Shown here: positions 16,861-23,951 of the stretch, in pieces
Layout: each line of letters begins with the position of its first letter
How positions within the stretch are numbered: position 1 is the first letter of the stretch
Source of the DNA: Lacrimispora xylanisolvens
GTDB lineage: Bacteria > Bacillota > Clostridia > Lachnospirales > Lachnospiraceae
Length of the DNA: 64,000 nucleotides
Direction of reading: 5' to 3'
Assembly (NCBI RefSeq): GCF_002934545.1
Contig: NZ_PTJA01000003.1
Location: 1 to 64,000, forward strand
The notes under the pieces: generated by a model
Told to the model about the DNA's origin: nothing
Databases searched by the model: none
Seen by the model: only the letters and a program-made list of their open reading frames with translations
Position numbers and translations under genes: made by a program

Positions 16861-17979
16861 ATGACACAGTTGAAAAAAAGAGCCCCATTTAAATTTGATA
16901 TAGTAGGAAGTTTTTTGCGTCCGGATTATTTAAAGGAGGCAAGAGAAGGCTGGAAAAACGGAACCGTAACAGAAGAAGAATTAAGAAAAACTGAGGACAG
17001 AGCCATCACAGAGCTGATCGAAAAGCAAAAAGAGGCAGGACTTCCTGTCATTACAGACGGAGAATTTCGCAGAAGCTGGTGGCATCTGGATTTCATGTGG
17101 GGGCTTCAGGGTGTTAAAAAACTGGAAGTAGAACGTGGCTATGCGTTTCATGACGAAGTTACCAGAGGAGAATCAGCCGGCCTGAGCGGGAGAATCTCCG
17201 GGGAAAATCACCCCTTTGTAGAGCATTTTAAATTTGTGAAGTTGTTTGAGGATGATTCAGTTACTGCAAGACAGACCATACCGGCACCGGCCCAGTTTCT
17301 GGCGGAGCTGGAGCGGGGAGATAATCTGGAACAGACAAAGTCATACTATCCGGACGAAGAAGAACTGATCCGGGATATTGCATCTGCTTATCGCACCGTA
17401 CTCCTTGATCTGTATGAGGCTGGATGCAGAAATGTCCAGTTTGACGACTGTACCTGGGGTATGTTCTGTGACACAAACTATTGGGAAGCCAGACAGAAGG
17501 GATCAAAATCTGTGACTTCCGAGGCAGAAAAGTATGTAAGGCTGAATAATCTGGCGATGGAGAATCTGCCGGAAGATCTGGTAATCAATACACATGTATG
17601 CAGAGGCAATTATCATTCCACCTGGGCTTCCTCCGGCGGATATGCCCCCATTGCCCCCCATTTATTTGGAAAAGAAAATGTTTCTGCTTACTACCTGGAA
17701 TTTGATGATGAGCGTTCGGGAGATTTCGAACCCCTTCATTATGTGGATGGAGATAAGCAGGTAGTCCTTGGGCTGATTACAACCAAATCTCCGGATTTAG
17801 AAGAAAAGTCACGGATCATTGAGCGAATCCGCAAAGCTTCCCGTTATATCCCCCTGGACCGCTTATCCTTAAGCCCCCAATGTGGTTTTGCATCAACGGA
17901 AGAGGGAAATAAACTGACAGAAGAAGAACAGTGGGAAAAAATAAAACTGGTAAAAGAAATTTCAGAAGAGGTCTGGTAA
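16861..17979 (+). CDS. MetE-like cobalamin-independent methyltransferase (YxjG/YxjH family)
   Basis: A 372-residue protein related to the C-terminal half of MetE. It probably methylates homocysteine or a related thiol with a folate or other methyl donor, feeding methionine supply. Zinc-site motifs are visible: the His-x-Cys in NTHVCRGN, the Glu in YYLEFDDER, and the Cys in LSPQCGFAS. The N-terminal half of full MetE is absent, as in the Bacillus YxjG type. Ribosome site AGAGGAGAG. Expression is probably set by the divergent LysR through the upstream palindrome. Confidence 0.9.
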   Translation: MTQLKKRAPFKFDIVGSFLRPDYLKEAREGWKNGTVTEEELRKTEDRAITELIEKQKEAGLPVITDGEFRRSWWHLDFMWGLQGVKKLEVERGYAFHDEVTRGESAGLSGRISGENHPFVEHFKFVKLFEDDSVTARQTIPAPAQFLAELERGDNLEQTKSYYPDEEELIRDIASAYRTVLLDLYEAGCRNVQFDDCTWGMFCDTNYWEARQKGSKSVTSEAEKYVRLNNLAMENLPEDLVINTHVCRGNYHSTWASSGGYAPIAPHLFGKENVSAYYLEFDDERSGDFEPLHYVDGDKQVVLGLITTKSPDLEEKSRIIERIRKASRYIPLDRLSLSPQCGFASTEEGNKLTEEEQWEKIKLVKEISEEVW

Positions 17980-17989
17980 AATTATCTTT

Positions 17990-18036
17990 AAAATGGTATT
18001 GTTGTTTGAGACATAAAAACAACAGTACCATTTTTA
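17990..18036 (+). terminator. Intrinsic terminator after the methyltransferase gene
   Basis: AAATGGTATTGTTGTTT pairs with AAAACAACAGTACCATTT, followed by T residues. Confidence 0.85.
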
Positions 18037-18058
18037 GTTTGGCAAAGGAGGGCACACC

Positions 18059-18400
18059 ATGAATGTACAGATATTCGGAACCAAAAAGTGTTTTGATACG
18101 AAAAAAGCAGAACGTTATTTTAAAGAACGTAAAATTCCGTATCAGTTGATTGATATGAAGGAAAAAGGGATGAGCAAAGGGGAGTATAACAGTGTGAAAC
18201 AGGCGGTGGGCGGTACGGATGCCATGCTTGATGAGAATTGCCGGAATCAGGATATTCTGGCTCTTATCAGATATATTGCTCCTGAGGATAAAGATGATAA
18301 GATTTTAGAAAACCAGGAAGTGTTGAAAACACCCATTGTCAGAAATGGAAAACAGGCAACAATCGGTTATCAGCCTGATACGTGGAAAGACTGGAAATAA
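18059..18400 (+). CDS. ArsC/Spx-family thioredoxin-fold protein
   Basis: A 113-residue protein of the ArsC/Spx/YffB fold. It has one cysteine near the N-terminus (GTKKCFDTKKAERYF, Cys11), not the CxxC of Spx, and the family's cis-Pro region TPIVRNGKQATIGYQPDTW. Members include arsenate reductases and thiol-dependent redox proteins of unknown substrate. No ars genes are near, so arsenate reduction is not supported by context. Ribosome site AAGGAGGG. It sits alone between terminators of neighbouring genes. Confidence 0.85.
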   Translation: MNVQIFGTKKCFDTKKAERYFKERKIPYQLIDMKEKGMSKGEYNSVKQAVGGTDAMLDENCRNQDILALIRYIAPEDKDDKILENQEVLKTPIVRNGKQATIGYQPDTWKDWK

Positions 18401-18493
18401 AAACAGGCAGGTAGAATACGGCTGCCGGATCATCTTGACATTGTGATTAAAATTACTTAAAATTAAGAAAACTACGAAAAGGAGCGGCATAAC

Positions 18494-18838
18494 ATGAAAA
18501 CGGAAAAAAATCAAAGATGGGTATTCAATCAGGATATTGAAGGGGAGAAAGCAGGAGACGGTGTTGTCAGAAAGGTGCTGGCATACTGTGATGGCATGAT
18601 GTGTGTGGAGAATCATTTTGAGCAGGGAGCCATTGGTAAGATGCATAATCACCCCCATACACAGATTACATATGTGGCAAGCGGTGCGTTTGAATTTACC
18701 ATTGGTGATGAAGTAAAGACAGTTAAGGCCGGAGATACTTTATTAAAACAGGATGGTGTGATACATGGCTGTGTATGCCTGGAAAAAGGAATTTTAGTTG
18801 ATATTTTCACTCCGATGAGAGAAGATTTTGTATCATAA
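18494..18838 (+). CDS. Cupin-domain protein, KdgF-like
   Basis: A 114-residue single-domain cupin. The metal-binding motif 1 is GAIGKMHNHPHTQITYVASGAFEFTIG, with three histidines and a glutamine, and motif 2 is AGDTLLKQDGVIHGCVC. The layout, including the ending LVDIFTPMREDFV, closely resembles KdgF, which linearises uronate sugars in pectin and alginate breakdown. No uronate genes are nearby, so the substrate is uncertain. Ribosome site AAAGGAGCG. Single gene with its own terminator. Confidence 0.87.
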   Translation: MKTEKNQRWVFNQDIEGEKAGDGVVRKVLAYCDGMMCVENHFEQGAIGKMHNHPHTQITYVASGAFEFTIGDEVKTVKAGDTLLKQDGVIHGCVCLEKGILVDIFTPMREDFVS

Positions 18839-18851
18839 AACGTATATGAAG

Positions 18852-18897
18852 AGATCTGTATTTTGCCTGAAACCATGGCAGAGACAGATCTTTTTCC
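18852..18897 (+). terminator. Intrinsic terminator after the cupin gene
   Basis: AGATCTGT and ACAGATCT pair over an interrupted loop, followed by TTTTTCC. Confidence 0.75.
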
Positions 18898-18926
18898 TCT
18901 TTTCGAATCAAAATGGATTGTCTAAA

Positions 18927-18939
18927 GTGACATGGTCAC
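18927..18939. promoter_or_regulatory. Short palindrome upstream of the ferredoxin operon
   Basis: GTGACATGGTCAC: GTGAC and GTCAC around a three-base centre, about 50 bases ahead of the ferredoxin gene. It could be an operator; the regulator is unknown. Confidence 0.4.
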
Positions 18940-18991
18940 GGAAAATCTGGAAAAAATCTGTTAAGATTTAGAAAAAAACATGGAGGAAGCA

Positions 18992-19219
18992 ATGACGTTA
19001 CAAAAAAACAAGAGGTATGCAGTTGTAGATGAGACCCATTGTGTCGCCTGCGGCAGCTGTATGAAGGTGTGTCCAAAAGGAGCCATTACAATACCACGTG
19101 GGATCACAGCAAAAATAGACACGGAAAAATGTGTCGGCTGTGGTTTGTGTGCAAAGGCCTGTCCGGCATCTGTGATTCATATTGAAATACTGAAAAAGGG
19201 GGAAGATGGGAATGAATAA
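18992..19219 (+). CDS. Small ferredoxin with two 4Fe-4S motifs
   Basis: A 75-residue bacterial-type ferredoxin. It has two CxxCxxCxxxCP clusters, CVACGSCMKVCPKGA and CVGCGLCAKACPASV, which would bind two 4Fe-4S clusters. I chose the second ATG because the first (18980) lies next to GGAGG with no spacing. It overlaps the next gene by 8 bases and is first in an operon with a membrane FeS protein and rubredoxin. It probably passes electrons to or from that membrane protein. Confidence 0.92.
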   Translation: MTLQKNKRYAVVDETHCVACGSCMKVCPKGAITIPRGITAKIDTEKCVGCGLCAKACPASVIHIEILKKGEDGNE

Positions 19220-19793
19220 GAAAAAAAACTGGTATGATTATCTCTGGCTGGCATCCTTACTCTATCTGATCCTGGGATTCTTTAATATCCTTTTTGCCTG
19301 GCTGGGACTCCTTTGTTTCCTGATTCCATTGGGAATCTCTGCAGTTAAGGGAAATAAAACTTATTGCAATCACTACTGCGGCAGAGGCCAGCTTCTGGAC
19401 CTTCTTGGAAACAAACTGAAATTATCCCGGAAAAAAGATATCCCTGCATTGATAAGAAGCCGTGGATTCCGATATGGATTTCTCATCTTTTTTCTTATCA
19501 TGTTTGGAAATATGCTGTTTACCACCTATCTGGTTTTTTCAGATGCAGGAAGCTTAAAACAGGCAGTGCAGCTTTTATGGACCTTTAAACTTCCCTGGCA
19601 TTTTGCTTATCATGGAACCATAGCAGCGGACTGGGTTGCCCAGTTTGCCTTTGGGTTCTACAGCGTCATGCTCACATCCACAGTGCTTGGTATTATCACC
19701 ATGGTTTTGTATAAACCAAGATCCTGGTGCGTATACTGTCCCATGGGAACCATGACACAGCAGATTTGTAAGTTAAAGGACAAATCATCATAA
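19212..19793 (+). CDS. Membrane protein with NosR/CcoG-like cysteine motifs
   Basis: About 193 residues with four or five membrane helices. Two cysteine motifs lie near helix ends: [17 protein letters not shown] (about residue 50) and [16 protein letters not shown] (near the C-terminus). Similar motifs occur in the NosR, NapH and CcoG membrane FeS proteins, where paired motifs hold iron-sulfur clusters or face the membrane surface. The start at 19212 sits 8 bases after GGGGGA; 19206 is also possible. Between a ferredoxin and a rubredoxin, it is a candidate membrane electron-transfer protein. The final acceptor is unknown. Confidence 0.75.
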   Translation: MNKKKNWYDYLWLASLLYLILGFFNILFAWLGLLCFLIPLGISAVKGNKTYCNHYCGRGQLLDLLGNKLKLSRKKDIPALIRSRGFRYGFLIFFLIMFGNMLFTTYLVFSDAGSLKQAVQLLWTFKLPWHFAYHGTIAADWVAQFAFGFYSVMLTSTVLGIITMVLYKPRSWCVYCPMGTMTQQICKLKDKSS

Positions 19794-19860
19794 ATCTATT
19801 GATAAAAAACATATTATATGCTATAAAAGAAGCACAGAGAAATGTAAGGAGGTGACAGGG

Positions 19861-20019
19861 ATGGCAAAGTATGTTTGTGAACCATGTGGATACGTATATG
19901 ATCCGGAAATCGGTGATCCTGATTCTGGTATTGAGCCAGGCACTGCATTTGAGGATATTCCGGAGGATTGGGTTTGCCCAGTATGCGGAGTTGGTAAAGA
20001 TATGTTTGTTGAAGAATAA
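19861..20019 (+). CDS. Rubredoxin
   Basis: A 52-residue rubredoxin with the two iron-binding knuckles: [10 protein letters not shown] (Cys6, Cys9) and CPVCGVGKD (Cys39, Cys42), plus the usual [15 protein letters not shown] core. It carries one electron on a single iron bound by four cysteines. In clostridia, rubredoxins pass electrons to oxygen- or peroxide-reducing proteins. Ribosome site AAGGAGGTGA. It is the last gene of the ferredoxin and membrane FeS unit and is followed by a terminator, so the three genes form a small redox operon. Confidence 0.96.
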   Translation: MAKYVCEPCGYVYDPEIGDPDSGIEPGTAFEDIPEDWVCPVCGVGKDMFVEE

Positions 20020-20048
20020 ACCTGCAGTCATCTTTGAACGGCAGACAT

Positions 20049-20096
20049 GCCTTCAAGCCACAGGCGATTTATCGCCTGGCTTGAAGGCTTTTTTTA
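20049..20096 (+). terminator. Intrinsic terminator after rubredoxin
   Basis: GCCTTCAAGCCA pairs with GGCTTGAAGGC, with an inner CAGGCGAT/ATCGCCT stem, followed by seven T. Confidence 0.92.
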
Positions 20097-21767
20097 ATTA
20101 CTGGTGAAACGCTCAAACAGCCGGTTTATATCAACCTGACCGTATCCCCATATATTATTTGGATAGGTGTTTGCCGGATTTCTCACAGCACCGCTTATCA
20201 TCAGACGGTTCACGTCATTGCCGGTGAGTCTGGGATAATTACCCTTTACAATTCCCCATTCAAATACCATGGCAATGATTCCCGCTGCATGGGCAGCAGC
20301 AGCTCCCGTTCCGGTTGCAGTTCCGTAAAGACCTCCTGGCACTGCACAGGTGAGTTCAAAGCCTGGAGCTGCAAGATCGGGTTTTACCTGACCCGTTCTT
20401 GTATAGCCTCTTCCTGATTCTGGAAGAATGCTGTCATTTAACTGATTATAGGCAGCAACAGTCAATTGGTGTCTTGCATTCCCTGGCGATGTAATGGTCG
20501 TATCCGGACTTGAATTCAGGAAAAAGGTATCATTTGATAAAAGACTGCCGGCGGGAAGCCAGGAATGAAAGGAAAAAGCCTCGTTTTCCGGACTCTGTGC
20601 CCGCAGATACCAGATTCCGGGAAGTGGATTACTAAAGCGCAGAAGAATCACCTGTTCCCCTGTCTCCTCTTCAAAAATAATGTTATTCACATAGATTGTA
20701 GTCTTATTAAAAATAAAGCTGAACTTTCTGCATTGGTTTAATCCCGGATAAACCGGCTGGGTAGATTCGCGGTTGGGAGAGGAGATATCAATGGAAAGTC
20801 TGGCAGGTGCATAAGTCCAGATTTCCATGGCAAATAAAGTATCACTGCTGCCCACTCTCAGCTCGATGTCATTGTAGTAAGGGGCAGCCAAAGTAGAATT
20901 GTAGTAGTGACGCTGGCTGTTTCCCTCATTGCCGGCAGCAACGGATATCCCATTGCCTGGAAGAAGGGCCAGATGGTCTAAATAAGCGCTGGCCGCACCT
21001 CTTCCGTCATGACCGCCCTGATTGCTCGCGAGAGCAATGCAGATGACAACAGGGCGGTTAACACGGGAAGCAACGGTAACGGCATAGCGGATGCCAAGAA
21101 TTAAATCAGATTCCTGATAGCAGTTTGCATTTTCTGGAACAAAGGATACTTTTTTCAGAACAGGCTTCGCTTCCTTTAACTTAACAATCACCAGATCAGA
21201 CTGGGGAACTACGCCGCTGAACCCCTGCTGCTCGTTGGGAGAGCCAGCCAGGATACTGGCAATGGCAGTTCCGTGTCCCAGCACATCTGTCATAGGAATA
21301 ACGCTTAAGGGGTCTGGGGACTTGAGGGCAGCATTAATCTGTTCCCTGCTGTATTCGGTACCAAAGGTAAATTCGTTGGGGATTGTTCCTGACTGATCGG
21401 TCTGATCCCACATGGTAAGAATCCGGGAAGTGCCGTCATTAAAGAGAAATGCCGGATGACGGTAATCAATCCCAGTGTCAATGACCGCTACCAATACCCC
21501 TTGCCCGTATAAAGCCAGATAGGGATTTGTCTGTACCGTAGTAACTCCCGATTTTTCCAGGCTTATGGTTGAGGCAAGGTTGTAAAGGGTGGGAAAGCTG
21601 CTGTAGGAATGCTTTCCAAGATCACAGGGATCTCCGCTGCCGGCGGGGATATGAAGCAGAGAGTTCTGTCTGTTTAAATAGGTGATATTATCACCGGTAT
21701 CATAGGTTGGAGCCAGGGCGGTGCTGATCATTAAATCATAATAACTGTTATCCAGAATTTTTGACAA
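20094..21767 (-). CDS. S8 subtilase-family protein lacking the catalytic serine (probable pseudoprotease)
   Basis: A 557-residue subtilisin-fold protein without a signal peptide, like the Csp proteins and other clostridial cytoplasmic subtilases. The Asp motif (VAVIDTGIDYRHPAF), the His motif (DVLGHGTAIASILAG) and the oxyanion Asn (ISVAAGNEGN) are present. The serine motif, normally GTSxAAxxVAG, reads GTGAAAAHAAG: the serine codon is GGA (Gly). The proline is also missing. It is therefore likely inactive as a protease, as known for CspA and CspC in C. difficile spore germination. The start is TTG with GGGAGG upstream. The next gene upstream is a cell-wall amidase. Confidence 0.85.
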   Translation of the reverse strand: MSKILDNSYYDLMISTALAPTYDTGDNITYLNRQNSLLHIPAGSGDPCDLGKHSYSSFPTLYNLASTISLEKSGVTTVQTNPYLALYGQGVLVAVIDTGIDYRHPAFLFNDGTSRILTMWDQTDQSGTIPNEFTFGTEYSREQINAALKSPDPLSVIPMTDVLGHGTAIASILAGSPNEQQGFSGVVPQSDLVIVKLKEAKPVLKKVSFVPENANCYQESDLILGIRYAVTVASRVNRPVVICIALASNQGGHDGRGAASAYLDHLALLPGNGISVAAGNEGNSQRHYYNSTLAAPYYNDIELRVGSSDTLFAMEIWTYAPARLSIDISSPNRESTQPVYPGLNQCRKFSFIFNKTTIYVNNIIFEEETGEQVILLRFSNPLPGIWYLRAQSPENEAFSFHSWLPAGSLLSNDTFFLNSSPDTTITSPGNARHQLTVAAYNQLNDSILPESGRGYTRTGQVKPDLAAPGFELTCAVPGGLYGTATGTGAAAAHAAGIIAMVFEWGIVKGNYPRLTGNDVNRLMISGAVRNPANTYPNNIWGYGQVDINRLFERFTSN

Positions 21768-21840
21768 ACCTGTGCCTCCCTGCCAGTTTGGGCCGTAATT
21801 TATGATATATTTTATGCAGGAAGGCAGGGATTATGAGCTC

Positions 21841-22722
21841 TTAGTTGACAGGTGGTGCCGAAACAGTAGCGGTAGCCGTTGTAAAAGTAGACTTACCAGC
21901 TTTGTTTAAATATTCGATGATACCTTTGGCGTCAGCCTCTCCCAGTTTCTTTAACTGCTCGTCGGTGGAGAGAAATCCGGTTAAGTCGCTGATGTAGTTG
22001 ATATATCCATGTTCAATGATAAAACCACGGAGACCGTACATCTGGGAATATCGGGGAATTGCATAGTAATCAGCAGTACTTCCATCTGGATATAAGGTTC
22101 CGTTTTTGGAATCCTGAAGGATTAATCCTCTGTTGTGAAGTCCAAGGCCCGTAAGCTGGTTTAAAATCGTATTTGCTGCCTCCTGGGACTGAATGGCGAC
22201 GTCATTGTTAAAACGTCCGGTTCTGGGAGACATGGAACTGGCGCCGTAAGCGTTCCTTGTAGTGCCGTTTCCAGCGATGGAATCCACATGGAGACTGACA
22301 AACAAGTCTGCGCGGACGGATGCCGCAAAGGCAGCCCGCTGATCCAGAGGAACTGTGACTTCAGAACTGTCTTTCGTCAGATAAACGGTATAGTTGGAAT
22401 TTTTCTCCAGATATTCTTTTGTATAATTGGCTATTTTCATTGTAATGATATCTTCATTATAGGTAACTCCGTTGTATTCGAAGTGGCAGCCGGAGTAGTG
22501 ACCGTCTGTTTTTCCGTGTCCAGGGTCTAAAACAACTACACAGTTGGATTTTAAACTCATTCCAGGACCGATCTCAGGTGCAGCAGTATGGTTAACCGGC
22601 GGAGCAAAGGCAGGTCCGGATTCTTCTTCCGCTTTTGCTGTGAAAACAACAGAAGATGAGAACAGGGCTGCAAGCATGATGACACCGGTAGTACGTTTAA
22701 AAATCTGATTAAAACGAAACAT
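21841..22722 (-). CDS. Secreted N-acetylmuramoyl-L-alanine amidase (Amidase_3)
   Basis: A 293-residue exported enzyme cutting the amide bond between MurNAc and L-Ala in peptidoglycan. An N-terminal signal peptide is plain (basic start, hydrophobic GVIMLAALFSSSVVFTAKA, cut after AKA near residue 31). The zinc motifs of Amidase_3 are visible: LDPGHG, the Glu in TYNEDI, SLHVDS, and the catalytic Glu in FIIEHGYI. There is no recognisable wall-binding repeat. An extended -10 (TGCTATAAT, 22758-22766 on the minus strand) lies upstream. It may take part in growth, sporulation or germination. Confidence 0.93.
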   Translation of the reverse strand: MFRFNQIFKRTTGVIMLAALFSSSVVFTAKAEEESGPAFAPPVNHTAAPEIGPGMSLKSNCVVVLDPGHGKTDGHYSGCHFEYNGVTYNEDIITMKIANYTKEYLEKNSNYTVYLTKDSSEVTVPLDQRAAFAASVRADLFVSLHVDSIAGNGTTRNAYGASSMSPRTGRFNNDVAIQSQEAANTILNQLTGLGLHNRGLILQDSKNGTLYPDGSTADYYAIPRYSQMYGLRGFIIEHGYINYISDLTGFLSTDEQLKKLGEADAKGIIEYLNKAGKSTFTTATATVSAPPVN

Positions 22723-22857
22723 GATAGATCCTCCTGAGCATTGGCATTTTGCCCAATATTATAGCACTAATTGTCAAAATCTGCAAATGGTATTCTATGA
22801 ATTTTTCATCTCCTGTGGTAGAATGGGGAGTGTAAAAAAGGAACAGGAGAACTGACT

Positions 22858-23814
22858 ATGAACTATTACTTCGCCCCCATGGAGGGGATTACAGGATATA
22901 TTTACAGAAATGCACATCGTAAGTTTTTCAAGGATGTAGACGTATACTTCACACCTTTTATTGTACCGACACAGAACCGTGAATTTTCTTCCAGTGAAAA
23001 AAATGATATTCTTCCGGAGCATAATGAGGGCGCAAGGACGATTCCACAGATTATGACCAATCATTGGGAGGGCTTCGTCTGGACCGCTATGGAACTAAAA
23101 AAATATGGATATGATGAGGTAAATCTAAATCTGGGCTGTCCATCTAAAACGGTTGTATCCAAACAAAGAGGCTCTGGTTTTCTTGCAGTTCCTGATCAGT
23201 TAGACCAGTTTCTGGACCGGATTTTTTCCATTGATATGAGCATTTCCATTAAAACCAGAATCGGAAAAGACAGTCCGGAGGAATTTTACCGTCTTATGGA
23301 AATCTATAATAAGTATCCGGTTAAGGAACTGATTATCCACCCCAGAATTCAAACAGATTTTTACCGGAACACTCCAAACTGGGACATGTTTCAGATGGCG
23401 GTCACCGTTAGTAAAAATCCCGTCTGCTATAATGGAGACATATTTACTCCTGATGCTTATGACCGAATGGTTCAGACATTTCCGTCTGTGGACCGGGTAA
23501 TGCTTGGCAGGGGACTGATTGCCAATCCCATGCTTGCAGGAGAAATAAAAGGACAGGGACGCTTAGAGAAAGAGCAGCTGCGGGCATTTCATGACGAAAT
23601 CCTCTCTGGATACCGGGAAACGATTTTTGGCGACCGCAATCTATTGTTTAAAATGAAAGAACTGTGGGCTTATATGCTTCAGTCATTTGAAAACAGCGAA
23701 AAGCACGGGAAAAAGATACAAAAATCCCAGAATCTATGGGATTATATGTCTGCTGTAAATGCACTTTTCCAGGATCTGGAGTTAAAATCCTCTCTGGATT
23801 TTCTCCCCCGATGA
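22858..23814 (+). CDS. dus: tRNA-dihydrouridine synthase
   Basis: An FMN- and NADPH-dependent enzyme that reduces uridines in tRNA. The 318-residue protein begins NYYFAPMEGITGYIYR, has the catalytic-cysteine motif LNLGCPSKTVV, followed by KQRGSGFL, then SIKTRIG, IIHPRIQ, and VMLGRGLIANP, all in the usual order. The helical recognition domain follows. The variant loop (SKQRGSGFL in place of RKLAGSALL) places it in a clostridial branch. Ribosome site CAGGAGA. It diverges from the amidase gene. Confidence 0.94.
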   Translation: MNYYFAPMEGITGYIYRNAHRKFFKDVDVYFTPFIVPTQNREFSSSEKNDILPEHNEGARTIPQIMTNHWEGFVWTAMELKKYGYDEVNLNLGCPSKTVVSKQRGSGFLAVPDQLDQFLDRIFSIDMSISIKTRIGKDSPEEFYRLMEIYNKYPVKELIIHPRIQTDFYRNTPNWDMFQMAVTVSKNPVCYNGDIFTPDAYDRMVQTFPSVDRVMLGRGLIANPMLAGEIKGQGRLEKEQLRAFHDEILSGYRETIFGDRNLLFKMKELWAYMLQSFENSEKHGKKIQKSQNLWDYMSAVNALFQDLELKSSLDFLPR

Positions 23815-23951
23815 TTCTTTTGTAAAGATAAAAAACGAATATTTTGTGATGGGATGGTTGAAATTAACAATATCTTGTGGTATATTCATGAATATAGCTT
23901 TGATAACAGTTATTGATATTATTATAACGCAATAGAATGGCAGGAATCAGT

